Positions 1-11,215 of a stretch of 64,000 bases of DNA are shown one piece after another. The DNA is from Gracilariopsis chorda (Eukaryota; Rhodophyta; Florideophyceae; Gracilariales; Gracilariaceae): NCBI GenBank assembly GCA_003194525.1, contig NBIV01000098.1:62001-126000 (forward strand). The letters are read 5' to 3'. Numbering within the stretch: the stretch's first letter is position 1; every line of letters begins with the position of its first letter. Under the pieces are notes generated by a model. That model was given only the letters and a program-made list of their open reading frames with translations. It did no database searches and was not told the origin of the DNA. The translations under genes and the position numbers were made by a program.

Positions 1-2158
1 TTCGTCATCCATATAGTTGGTGAGATATGGTGCACCAGGGAATGTAGATTCGTGAAAAGTGACATGCCGGGACCCCCTCAATTCGACGAATTCCATAGGC
101 ATCAGTAATTTAAACCTGGGAAGCACCATGCTCCAGAGTTTGCAAGTACACTCCCTTAATTGCACGAGACTCGAACTTGGTGTCTGGGTTCATTTTCAAT
201 ATACATGTTGAGCATCCAACGCTTTAGCATACTTCAAAGACGGCTTATTACCACCCACAAAAAGGTATAGATTCAGGCCTGTGGTAGAATGGAGAGATCT
301 ATCGCATATACAAATAGCATATTTCAATGCATACGGCCATAGGCATTCTTCCCAGTGTGTTTGAATCGGCAAAGCTTGAGCAACATCTTCCATTTTGCGA
401 TTGATGCGCCGGTCTATGGCATTTTGGTATGTGGTGTAGGGAGGTGAGAACATCATTTCCTGCAGACCATTCGTGGTTGGGTCTTGGAGAGCAATGTACT
501 CTTCGGAATTGTTTGGATGCAATTTCTGACTATGCACATGCGCTCCTCTAACGTGCTGATGAAGCACGTGCACTCCTCCAACCTGTAAGAGAGTTTGCCC
601 AACATCAAGAAACACTGCCCTAACACCATAGCTATGCCAAACGAAGTCGTTATGCTCCATCGGATTTGGCAGCGTGTTCAAACGAGAGGACATGTCCCGT
701 TGCCCGCATCCAATCTGTAACCCATCTTCGTGTATAACGCAAACTGCACTCGCACAGAAAAATAACTGAATGCATTTATTGCCTATACGAGCTACAGAAA
801 CCAAGTTCTATCCAAGATCCGGGACTAGAAGTACATCTGTCAACCTTAGGTTAGCTTTTCCAAAAGAGAGTATTACATCCACTTTTTGTGTAGCGCAGAC
901 TGTAGTGTTGTGAGCGACCTTAATCGTCCTTTGCTGTGCGTCAACCAATTTGTTCGGGACGAACGCAGAAGCACAAATGAAGAAGTGGGATGTGGCACCA
1001 CTGTATGTGTAAATGTCTATGAAAGTAGACGCAGGGGCCACCACTGCAGATCTTTCAGCAGACATTGCAGCGATCTCAATTTTAGAATCCTTTCGTGATG
1101 ACCTTCCGGAGGGCTTGGGTTTGTCACTGGAACTAGTTTTGAGTTTCTCCAAGATAGGTTGAGGCAGGTGATTGTCTGTATTGTTAGGATTCATGTGACA
1201 TCGGTCCTGCGTGTGACCATCTCTACCACAGAAGCTGCAATGATGACTATTTTTTCCTGCAATAGCATAAGCGTGCCCGTTGTAGTCATCGTATGAGTTT
1301 TGGATCTGATGCACTTGCATCAATGTCGTAAACATTTGAAGATGTGGTGTGTCCACTTGAACGGCTACTGCCCGTACTTCTGCTCTTCATGCGTTTGGGA
1401 CTATGAGCAGAACCGGCTGAATCAATTTGGCGAGCATTGTATTCGTCTATGAGGGTAGTGGCCACGTAGGCCCATGTCAACTCCGAGATGTCCTTTGTCC
1501 GCAGTGCTTCAGCCGTTGACTCCAGTGAGCAGTTGGGACCAATGGAGGCTAACAGCATTGGCGCCTTGTGGGATTCGGGAATGGCAGCATCCTTCCCCAT
1601 TCGGTCTAGCTGCGAGAATAGGGACGCAAACTGGTCGACATAGTCCGATATATTCTGACTATTATACGATATTCGGAAGAGCTGGGTCTGTAATTCAGTA
1701 CGGGACACTGTCATATTCCACGCATAACTGGCATCAAGAAGTTGAAGCAGACGCCCAGGGTCACCATCGACGTCTATAACCACACGCAGAGGGGCATCTC
1801 CAAGTGCAAATAATATGATTGCACATGCCTTTTCTCGTTTCGAAAGTACACTGGGAGTAGTCTGCAGAGCGCTTGAGCCCGACGCCTGCGTCTTGGTAGC
1901 ACTGTATGACCCCTCCGAGCCTGAGATTATGACATTCCAGACTCCTTTTATGCGACATGCAGACCCTAGATGATGTCGCCATAAAGTATATTCCTCACCA
2001 ACTTTGCCATGGAAGCGTAGGATTTTCACACCAGAGGTGGTTTCGGACTCAACTTCAGAGTAACACATTGTTCCAGAAGGAGTTCAAATTAAAAAATAAA
2101 TAATACAAATATAGCAGAGTGAGGGACTCGATGACTTGAATCGACGATCAGCTGGGAT
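1..2158 (-). mobile_element. Copia LTR retrotransposon internal region (element 1, partial)
   Basis: This is the internal region of a Ty1/copia-type element read on the minus strand and cut by the left window edge. In element order it shows a gag-like region (about 2068 to 1290) with a conserved stretch around QLDRMGKDAAIPESHKAP, a CCHC zinc knuckle (CSFCGRDGHTQDRC, near 1240-1200), a protease-like stretch and part of the integrase (about 800 to 1). It is clearly related to the neighbouring element at 2.9-7.2 kb; by eye the gag proteins are about 60-65% identical, so these are two lineages of one family rather than recent copies. It is broken in several places and should be read as a fossil. 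Its leader abuts the LTR at 2159-2908. Confidence 0.85.
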
Positions 2159-2908
2159 TGAAGAGAATGATCGCGGTACTGGCGCAACTCACACGGGTTC
2201 TGAAAACAAAAGGGGAGAAAGAAAGGGAGGAAGAAGAAACAATAAAGGAAAACAAGGAAGGTTGTTAGCCTTAGTCGACCAGTTTACTCCACAGCAGGCA
2301 AAGCCCATCTACGTATACCTTACTGCACACACCTCACCGTCGTCACAGCAAGTGACAGCAGTGGTTGCACCATTACATTAAAACTTATTCGTGTGTGCAG
2401 GTGTACACGAAAAGCGCGCACAATCTAGAGGTTCACAATTTCAAATAACTAAATCAATCAATGCAGCAAATCCATTGCCAGTCCCTTGATCTGGATGGAG
2501 CTCTAAAACTTGACAATTTCCATCCTGGTACTTCAACCCCTCAGTGCAGCCCACAAACGCACATTGTCCCGAATCTCCAAATACAGCTCCCATTCACATC
2601 TTAGGCATTGCAGCACAATACAACCGTCTACTGCGCGCACACTTGGAACATCCACAATGCTCCACTTGTGCACATCCACAACCCAGTACCATACACTTCA
2701 TAACACTTCTACGGTGTAAAATGCATATAGCTTTTTTCAGTAGCCAATCACATTGCCGCTTCAGGTTGGGTTTGATCAGAGGTGCATATGCGCTTTTGGA
2801 GCGAGGGGCTCCAAAAGTGCCCATCGTCCCCTGAAGGTTTGGTGTTGGACCAAGGTGAGACCTTCTGGGGGGGTTGGCCAGACACTCGACCACTTCTAGA
2901 CTTCAACA
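2159..2908 (-). repeat. Copia LTR, apparently shared by elements 1 and 2
   Basis: This stretch is a direct repeat of 8032-8762, by eye roughly 85-90% identical. On the minus strand it starts TGTTGAAGTCTAGAAG, directly after the RNase H region of element 2, and ends near 2159 next to the leader and gag of element 1. It therefore looks like the 3' LTR of element 2 and the 5' LTR of element 1 at once. The inner end (2159 or up to 9 bases later) is uncertain because the two copies diverge there. Confidence 0.7.
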
Positions 2909-5900
2909 CTCCTCTTCGACTTCCTGTTCAAGACCAAGCCGTTTGAGAATTGCATTGACACTCATAAGTCCCAATTGCTTGGTGAGTAAATCGGCATCAT
3001 TCAGCTCATTCGGGACGTATTGAACACTAATCACATTGTCTCTTATGAGATCTCGGATAAAGTGAACCTTTACATCAATGTGCTTAGTACGACTAGAAGA
3101 ACACCTTTCACCACGAGCCCACTCCAATGCGCACTGGTTCTCAGAGTGTAGAGGAACCAAAATTTTCACGTCGAAACAGCATTCCCGTAGCACAAGAGCA
3201 ACCCATACCACTTCCTGTGCAGCCAACTTCAGAGCATAGTACTCCGCCTCGCCAGTTGATAGCGCAACTGACGCTTGTTTTCTACCACCATACCAGCAGG
3301 TTGCTGACCCAAGTTTAACGATATACCCGGACATCGACTTCCGACTCGTAGTGTCTCCAGCGTAGTCAGAGTCCACGAAACCATGCAGATCTAGCAATCC
3401 ATGGCTCTAGCATATCCCATGTTGTTGCGTTCCACACAGGCACCTGAGCACACGCTTCACAGCTTTATGACTCCAAGCGGTAAGAGCACTCTGAAAACGA
3501 GCCAGGATAAGAACTGGAGCAAGTATATCCACCCTAGTACGTATTGCCAAGTACAGCGGAGACCCAATCATCTACAGGTACAACTGCACATCCATTGGTG
3601 ATTTGTCCTCCTCTGTTGCTACAGAATTGAAAAAGCACTCCACCATAGGGCTAGGTACTGGATTAGAGTTCTGGAGACCAAATTGTCGAAGTATTCTTTT
3701 AGTATACAGCGACTGTCCCAGCTTGACACGAAGGAGCTGTCTGGCTGTACCTATCTTTCATGACAGCTCCACGCGAAGGTACAGAGTGATTCAGTTCTTA
3801 ATGCAAAGTTCATAGAGTGTTTTGAGCTGCTCGAAAACCGTAGTCCGTTGCTGCAGCGTTGGCGTGAACACCAGAATTTCGTCCACGTATACGAGTATGT
3901 AGGGCACATAACATCTCCAAACTTTGGCTTGAATACGCACTGTGCGCTGGGTAGTTCCTCAAAACCCAACCTCTTCATATCTGCTTTGAACTTGGTATGC
4001 AATGCTAGATGACCCTGTTTCAAACCTTACATAGCCTTGAGTAGCTTATAGCACTTTGCGGTCAGAACAGGAACACCACGCCGCGACATCACCCACACGT
4101 CTTCTTTAAGCTCACCGTTGAGAAATGCAGTCTTAACATCTACTTGAGCCACATACATCTGAAGACAAAGTGCGACGTACGGGAACATGCGGACCAGGCT
4201 AAATGGCACCACTGGTGCATATGTCTCCATGTAGTTCTGCTCGTACGTCTGGGTATTATCACCAGCCACAACCTTAGCCTTGAATCTATCAACTGATCCT
4301 TTGGCATTGCGCTTGACGTTTAAAATTACATGAGTAGGAAGAGGCTGAGAGACAGGTGATTCGTCCTCCTCCCAAGTGTTCTTCTCCTTTAGGGATGTCA
4401 GTTCTTCATCAATGGCATTCTTCCAAAGGCTCTGCTCAAGTGGTGTGGCAGACAGTGCTTCGCCCATAGTACGTTCATCAACGGTAGTAATATCCATTTG
4501 TGACGTTGCACTACCGGCCATGTACCACCACTTAGCTGGTGCACGTCGTGTACGGCGAGGATAGCGTGGTTCTGGTTCAGATTCCGGTAAGAAATCAGTG
4601 TCCGAAGTATGTTCAATAACACTTGGGGCATGCTCACCACCATTGTATGGGTCCGAATCGTCATCAGAAGTATGCTCGCTATCATCTGGATGATCAGTAC
4701 TGCTCTCAATGCTCTGTGCCGTTGGTATTGAAGTGGATTCAGTATGTTCCGTATCACTCTCACTGTCGAATGGATTGTCCACAGAAACCATACTACCACT
4801 CTCAGTATCAATTTCAGAGTGATCTGCGCATTCAAAAGTATCATCTGATGCACCTTCATCACTCATAACATGTTCCAGAAATGGTGCCCCAGGGAACTTG
4901 GACTCGTCAAATGTCACATGCCGAGACTTTACAATGCGTGGAATCTCATCACTACCATTGACTAAAACATCATACACAGCATGCTCAAAAGTCTGCAACT
5001 ACACTCCCTGAAGTGCACGAGACTCGAACTTGGTATCCGGTTTCATCTTAAGCACGAACGCAGCACTCTCAAACACTTTGACATTCGTCAGGGATGGTTT
5101 TGAACCAGTCATCATAAGGTAAGGGCTGCTTCGAGTTGCTGAGTGACAAAACCTATTGCGAACATGTATGACGTGCTTTAATGCATACGGCCACAAACCC
5201 TCTGGTAGACTTGCCTGCATGATCAAAGCTCGAACAGCTTCGTCCATAGTGCGATTGATGCGCTTGGCTATTGCAATGTGTTCCGGAGTATACTGAGGAG
5301 AGAAAGAATTGTCTTGAAGATTGTTGGCAGGCTTCAGCTGCAACGCAATACACTCTTCGGCATTATCAGAGTGCACTTTCGCAATGGCCACTCCTCCAAG
5401 CTGCTGGAACTTGTGCTCAACTGCATCGAATACAACAGCAATTTCACTTTTGTGGGTCATGAAGCCTAAGAATGCATACCTTGAACGCTGGTCAAGGAAG
5501 GTAGAGGCATATTGAAACCTTTGTTGGAATGACGGTACAAGGGGGCCCAGTATGTCGGAGTGTACCACCTCACCAACGGCTGATGTTCGGTCATATTTGC
5601 CAGGAAACGGAAGTTTATGCGCCTTACTAAGCATACACGGGCGGCATATCTCCTCCATTTCCGACATCTTCGGCACCCCTTCAGCATGTTTGCAAACTGA
5701 CTGGAGGTCGCGCACATTGATGTGGGCAAGTCGCCGATGCCATAGATTAGCAATACTGGATTCCGATGTCTCCATGCAATGATCTCCACTAGTTGGTGAC
5801 GAGGGTGAGGTTGGGTTGGTACCTTGCAATATCGGATCCGGTAAGGATTACAACCCCGAGCGTCGATCGCGATGGCTACTGCCGACTACAAACCCATTGT

Positions 5901-8031
5901 CCGAGGTGAGACGAACTTCACTTGAGCGAAAGAAGGATTGAATGCCCTTGTCCACCAAGCATCCTACGGACACCAAATTGTATTCCAGTTCTGGAACGAA
6001 CAGGACATCAGTCAATCGTAGGTTTGCGTACAAAAATGCCAATACTATGTCACCCCGCTGCGTTGCACATACTTCAGTGTTGTCGGCAAGCATGATGGTT
6101 CGAGTTTCTATGTTGTGCAAGGATTCGGGAATAAACGCAGACACCGAATGGAAGAAGTGTGATATAGCACCACTATCGGCATAGGTGTCCATATTGCAAC
6201 TGTCGGGAGGTACGATGGGAGACTTTTCCAGTGCCATACCACATACCTCAATCTTTGATGAACTACCAGCCGGTTTATTGCAAGACTTGGACGCCCCAGA
6301 TTTGCTCTTCGATTTGATGTTAAGCTTGTCCAGGATGCTTTTGGGTAAGTGATTATCTGGGTTATCGGGATTCACATGGCATCTGTCCTTTGTGTGACCA
6401 TCACGATCACAGAATTCACAGTGATAAGTCCAGTTACTGGACACCACGTATGCTCTACCAGCTGTACTTGGCCGATCCTCAGAGTCACTTCCGTCCCTGA
6501 TGTGCGAGTGACTAGAGTTTGGGGCACACTTGAACCAACAGAACCTTTGCTTCTGTTCTTGTTTCGACTTCGCGTACGTCCAGAACTAGAAGAACTGACC
6601 AGACAAACATTGTACTGATCGATCAAAGTGGTTGCCACATAGTCCCATGAGAGTTCCGATATGTCCTTGGTACGTATTGCAGCAGCCGTGGACTCCAACG
6701 AACTGTTCGTATCAATGGAAGCAAGTAGCATAGGTGCCTTGTGAGACTCCGGTATAGCAGCATCCTTGCCCATACGGTCTAACTGAGCGAACAATGCCGT
6801 GTATTGATCAACATAGCTGGACATGTTCTTACCCCTGTACGACATTCGAAACAATCGTGTCTGCACTACAATCCTAGATACAGTCCTATTAGAGGCATGA
6901 AGTCCATCCAAGAGTTGCAACATACGTGCAGGATCATCATCCACGTCCATGACTACGCGTAATGGAGCATCACCAAGAGCACAGATGATGAATGCACAAC
7001 CCTTTTCTCGTTTCGCAATGATACGCGGAGTTGCTATTTCACTGCCACTACCTGCGGTAGTTGTGTCTTGAGTTGAACTATCTGTGGTAGATTGAACCCC
7101 AGAGGGATTCGCAACATTCCAGACACCATTGACACGGCATGCAGCATGAAGACGGTGACGCCACAGCATATAATCGTCACCACGCTTACCTTGGAAACGA
7201 GGAATTTTCATTCCAGAGGTGGATTCCGTTTCAACTTCGGAGTCCTACATGGTTCCTACGGGACTAGACGCAAAGAAAAGAAACAAAAGCAACTATATAG
7301 ATGCCAAATGTAGTGATATCCAAACAATGTATTGCAGCAGAAGGAGGCATTTCAAGGCTTCTGTTACAAAAAGAACCAGAAAAACTGGAGCGGAGAAGAA
7401 TCTCAAACACTCAGCAGCGAAAAAGTCAGCGGAGACCGTGTAACCAAGTCTACTACTCTTGTCGAGACGCGTCTCGTACGCGATCACAGGCAGAGTTCGG
7501 GTAGTCAACGCCCGGAGTATACTCACAGGACGTACTGATACGAGCCTTGACACAAATCAAACTTCTAAAGACGGGCGCACTGGCTAGAGATACTATCTCC
7601 ACTACCCTAGAGGTCCGATTTTTCTGGTCTCTGGTAACTCTCTGCAGGTGAGATGCGGTTTCTGCGACCAATCCTGCTCTGAGCACTTCAGAGCGAGGGG
7701 CTTTACAGTCCGTACGAGACGTCCAAAAGAGGCTAGTAGCTGACGCGATAAGCTTTCACCAGCTAACCCCTTCTAGTCGCTTGCCGGAAAATAGCGCGGT
7801 CTTCCTTGTGCGCTGAAGCAAAGAAGCAGGGATCGAAGCAGGCGCAAGTTGGTTTACCAGAGACGAGTTCCTGAACGCTTTGCCTACTTTCACCACTGCC
7901 ACTCGAGTTCCACAAGTTTTGCTCGTTCGCAACCCAACGCATACCTGCGCGAAAGAAAAACTAATCTTCGTAGATTCCAAACAGATATTATTAGAGCGCG
8001 AAGTCTGCAAAAAGTCGACGCTCTGGGCCCA

Positions 8032-8762
8032 TGACCTGTCGCAACGCACATGGTTTATGAAAACAAAAGGGAAGAAAGAAAGGGAGGAAGAAGAAACAAG
8101 AAAGTAAAACAAGGAAGGTTGTCAGCCTTGGTCGACCAGTTTACTCGACAGCAGTCAAAGCCAATCTACATATCCCCTACCGCCCACACTTCACCGTCGT
8201 CACAGCAAGCAACGGCGGTGGTTGCACCATTACACTACACGTTATTCTTTTGCGCAGGTGTACACGAAAAGCGCGCACAATCTGGAAGGTCACAATTTCA
8301 AATAACTAAATCAATCAATGCAGCAAATGCATTGCCAGTCCCTTGACCTGGAAGCCGCTCTAAAAAAATTAGCAATTTCCATCCTGACACTCCAACCCCT
8401 CAGCGCAGCACACCAACGCACATTGTCCCAAATCTGCCAATAGAGCTCCCATTCGCATCTTCAGCATTGCAGCACAACTGTCTACTGCGCTCACACTTGG
8501 ACCAACCACATTGCTCCACTTGTGCATATCCGCAATCCAGTACCATACACTCCAGAACAATTGTACGGTATACAATGCATATAGATTTTTGCAGTAGCCA
8601 ATCATATTGCCGTTTCACGCTGGGTTTGGGCAGAGGTGCATATGCGCTTTTGGAGCGAGGGGCTCCAAAAGTGCCCATCGTCCCCTGAAGGTTGGGTTTT
8701 GGACCCAGCTGGGACCTTCTGGGGGCGTTGGCCAGGCACTCGACCACTTCTAGACTTCAACA
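8032..8762 (-). repeat. Copia element 2, 5' LTR
   Basis: This 731-base copy has TG and CA at its termini, as expected for an LTR. On the minus strand the sequence just inside it (TGGGCCCAGAGC, 8031 down to 8020) sits where a primer-binding site belongs and partly resembles the initiator-Met type TGGTATCAGAGC. Its outer edge abuts another LTR-like sequence beginning GTTAC at 8763. No matching target-site duplication is seen beside the other LTR, which fits a shared or recombined left LTR. Confidence 0.75.
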
Positions 8763-9153
8763 GTTACAAAGCACCAATTAACATGTCAACACATGCCAAC
8801 ACATCCGAATTCCTCCATGCACCTCAACGTAATTCACACACCGACATGTGTGTCATAGACAGCCAGCTCACACGTCAGCACATTAACTGGCCCATCACCA
8901 ATAATGTCATGTACCTGTACACCTCATGACGGATATATAACTGTGCAACATAGTACCATTGTTGTACCACTTGTGCCCTGTGTCCATCTACCATAACTGG
9001 GTGTCATTTTCACTGTGTTCACTGCACTAACTGCACACGTGTCTGTGCAACCCGGCTTCACTCACGCACAGTGTGTTCAGTGCCATCAAAGCACATCATT
9101 CAAATACCACTGATAGAAGACAGTGACAGCAATATCACATAGTGACTTGCAAC
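8763..9153 (-). repeat. LTR of a second Copia family (3' LTR)
   Basis: On the minus strand a purine-rich tract (AGAGGGAGAG, just right of 9153) is followed by TGTTGCAAGTC, the usual junction of a Copia polypurine tract with its 3' LTR. The LTR-like sequence continues to about 8763 and contains a TATATA box (around 8930). No second copy is seen in the window, so the boundaries are inferred from the junction features alone. Confidence 0.5.
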
Positions 9154-9289
9154 ACTCTCCCTCTGTCACTGACTTCAAACGTCTCCACATCTCCCTCTCA
9201 CACCGTTTCCAATCAAGGAAGTACAGAGTTTCATACGTCAAAAGCATGTATAACCACAACCTCCTACTACTTCTCGAACTGCATTGATG

Positions 9290-9755
9290 TACAACCTGGA
9301 CAGGCAAAAACAACCTTCCAAGCTGACCTCTTCTTCAATGTGACCTAGACATGCAAAACAGGCAACCTTCTAGATCATGAAAACGTCTTTGTCCCCCGCA
9401 CATGCAAAACGTGGCAACCTTTCAGAGCGACAAACTTTTGAATAAACACTCACCAGACATGCGAAAACGGTGAGCTTCGGGCTCAAACATGTTTCTCTCT
9501 GTCCCGGGCAGGCATAACACTGCTACATCTTGAACTCAAACAGGTGTCTCACAGTCCCAGGCATGCATAATATCGCAACCTCCCAAACTCATTAAAACAC
9601 AACGAAAATGGAACAGGCATCCTGGACATGTCAAACAGCAACCTTCTGAGCAAAACACATCAATGAACATGACGAGGAATAAAATAACCAGACATGCATA
9701 CACGCAACGTTCTAGTTTCCTCAACTCACATACTTGCTCAGACATGCACACCATT
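9290..9755. repeat. Degenerate minisatellite, unit about 53-65 bases
   Basis: About eight imperfect units recur, each built on a core like GACATGCAAAAC followed by a GCAACCTTCT-type stretch. Core starts can be picked out near 9300, 9349, 9402, 9458, 9510, 9562, 9626 and 9692, with a last partial one near 9742. It lies inside the second-family Copia relic, where the polymerase genes would be expected. Confidence 0.6.
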
Positions 9756-10424
9756 TCTCAACCGGCACTTACACTTTTGCCCTTCAACAACAAGATCAAT
9801 GTTGACAATACTATGGCCACGTGACTCCAACGTGGAATCATTACCGATGCTCACACCAGACGACATTTTGCTCTCGTATGTTTGGAACATGGAGTCATCA
9901 CAAGTCATATGCACAGTTCCTCCAAAGTCAACGGTGCAGTCACTGTTGGTGGCGTTGTTAGAATCGCGGGAAGTGAGACACACGTAGTCAGAATCACTGC
10001 AACTCACAGCGTTCTTGTGGCCAAGAACCGTGTACAGACTTGGGTAGGCAGCTGCATCTTGTCCTTTGTTGGCCTCATTACACTGTGTCTTAAAACAGTT
10101 TCTCTGGATATGACCCTTCTTGGCGCAGTAGTAGGACAAAACAGACTTCTACCGATACTCCCTGTCGACCAAATCTCCGTCACTACCAGATTCTTCCTTT
10201 ACTCTTTCATGCATTCACTGCTCTTCTTGCAGCAAAAAACTCTTCACAAACTACAGTTCGAGTTTGCGGTCACCAATTTGCAGTGTCAATGCCAACGATG
10301 AGGTGCTCAAAGCACTACGGTAGTCCACGTAAGATAACCATAGCAATGTCTTCCTCCTCAACTGTGACGTCCATAATCTTAAGATCCGATGCGAGATGAT
10401 GCACGCGATTGATGAACTGTAAGG

Positions 10425-11215
10425 TGAGACGAACTTGACGTGAGCGAAAGAAGGATTCAATGCTCTTGTCCGCCATGCATCCTACGGACACCAAATTGTA
10501 ATCCAGTTCTGGAACGAACAGGACATCAGTCAATTTTAGGTTTGCGTACTCAAATGCCAATAATACGTCACCCCGCTGCGTTGCACATACTTCAGTGTTG
10601 CTGCAAGCATGGTGGTTTGAGTTTCCACGTGGTGCAGGGAATCGGGAATAAACGCAGACACAGAATGGAAGAAGTGTGATGTAGCACTACTATCCGCATA
10701 TGTGTCCATATCGCGACTGTCAGGAGGTACGATGGAAGACTCTTCCGGTGCCATACCACATACCTCAATCTTTGGCAAATGACCAGCTGGCTTATTGGAA
10801 GATTTGGACGCCCCATATTTGCTCTTCGATTTGATTTTAAGCTTGTCAAAGATGCTTTTGGGTAAGTAATTTTCCGGCTTATCTGGATTCATATGGCATC
10901 TGCTCTTTGTATGACCATCACGATCACAGAATTCACAGTGATGAGCGCTGTTACTGGACACCACGTGTGCTCTACCAGCTGTACTTGGCAGATCATCAGA
11001 GTCACTTTCATCCCTTATTTGCGCATGACCAGAGTTTTGGGACACACACGAAGCCCCAGAACCGTTGCGTCTATTCTTCTTTCGACCTCGCCTACGTCCA
11101 GAACTAGAAGAACTAACCAGACGATCATTGTACTCATCAATGAAAATGGTTGCCACGTCGTCCCAGGTGAGTTCCGATATGTACTTGGTACGTAGTGTAG
11201 CAGCCGGGAGCTGCA
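10425..11215 (-). mobile_element. First-family Copia fragment (gag C-terminus and protease)
   Basis: This fragment matches element 2 closely: the end of gag (a stretch around RTKYISELTWDDVAT), a basic linker, the CCHC knuckle (CEFCDRDGHTKSRC) and the protease region. It stops abruptly on both sides: near 11215 it meets the Helitron, and near 10425 it joins second-family Copia sequence. It is a fossil fragment with a small number of breaks, and no LTR of its own is seen. Confidence 0.75.

Larger units (their letters stand above)
2159..8762 (-). mobile_element. Copia LTR retrotransposon (element 2, both LTRs, broken)
   Basis: This element has the full Ty1/copia part order on the minus strand: 5' LTR (8032-8762), leader (about 7220-8031), gag (about 7211 to 6450), CCHC knuckle (CEFCDRDGHTKDRC), protease with a DSG-type motif (YADSGAISHF), integrase with its H/C zinc region (CRPCMLSKAHKLPF) and core (VHSDILGPL) at about 5829-5000, reverse transcriptase (about 4998-3400), RNase H (about 3397-2909) and 3' LTR (2159-2908). 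The order gag-PR-IN-RT-RH separates Copia from Gypsy. The coding region has several breaks, at least four. LTR divergence of roughly 10-15% by eye suggests an old insertion. The leader is unusually long, nearly 800 bases against about 90 in element 1, so an extra insertion there is possible. Confidence 0.88.
8763..10425 (-). mobile_element. Second-family Copia relic (gag, protease, 3' LTR)
   Basis: A distinct Copia family lies here on the minus strand. Its gag C-terminus carries phrases typical of the UBN2-type gag domain (DVTVEEEDIAMVILRGLP, then a region around LELEFVKS). Next comes a CCHC knuckle (CAKKGHIQRNC) and a protease-like domain (DFGGTVHMTCDDSMF) at about 10139-9740. Integrase and reverse transcriptase are absent; between protease and LTR only a degenerate minisatellite is seen. 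It is a deeply decayed fossil with a large internal loss. Its 5' side meets first-family gag/protease sequence near 10425. Confidence 0.65.

Noticed and set aside
9882-10301. Plus-strand frame over the second Copia relic
   Set aside because: It is the reverse side of the gag/protease region, which explains its openness.
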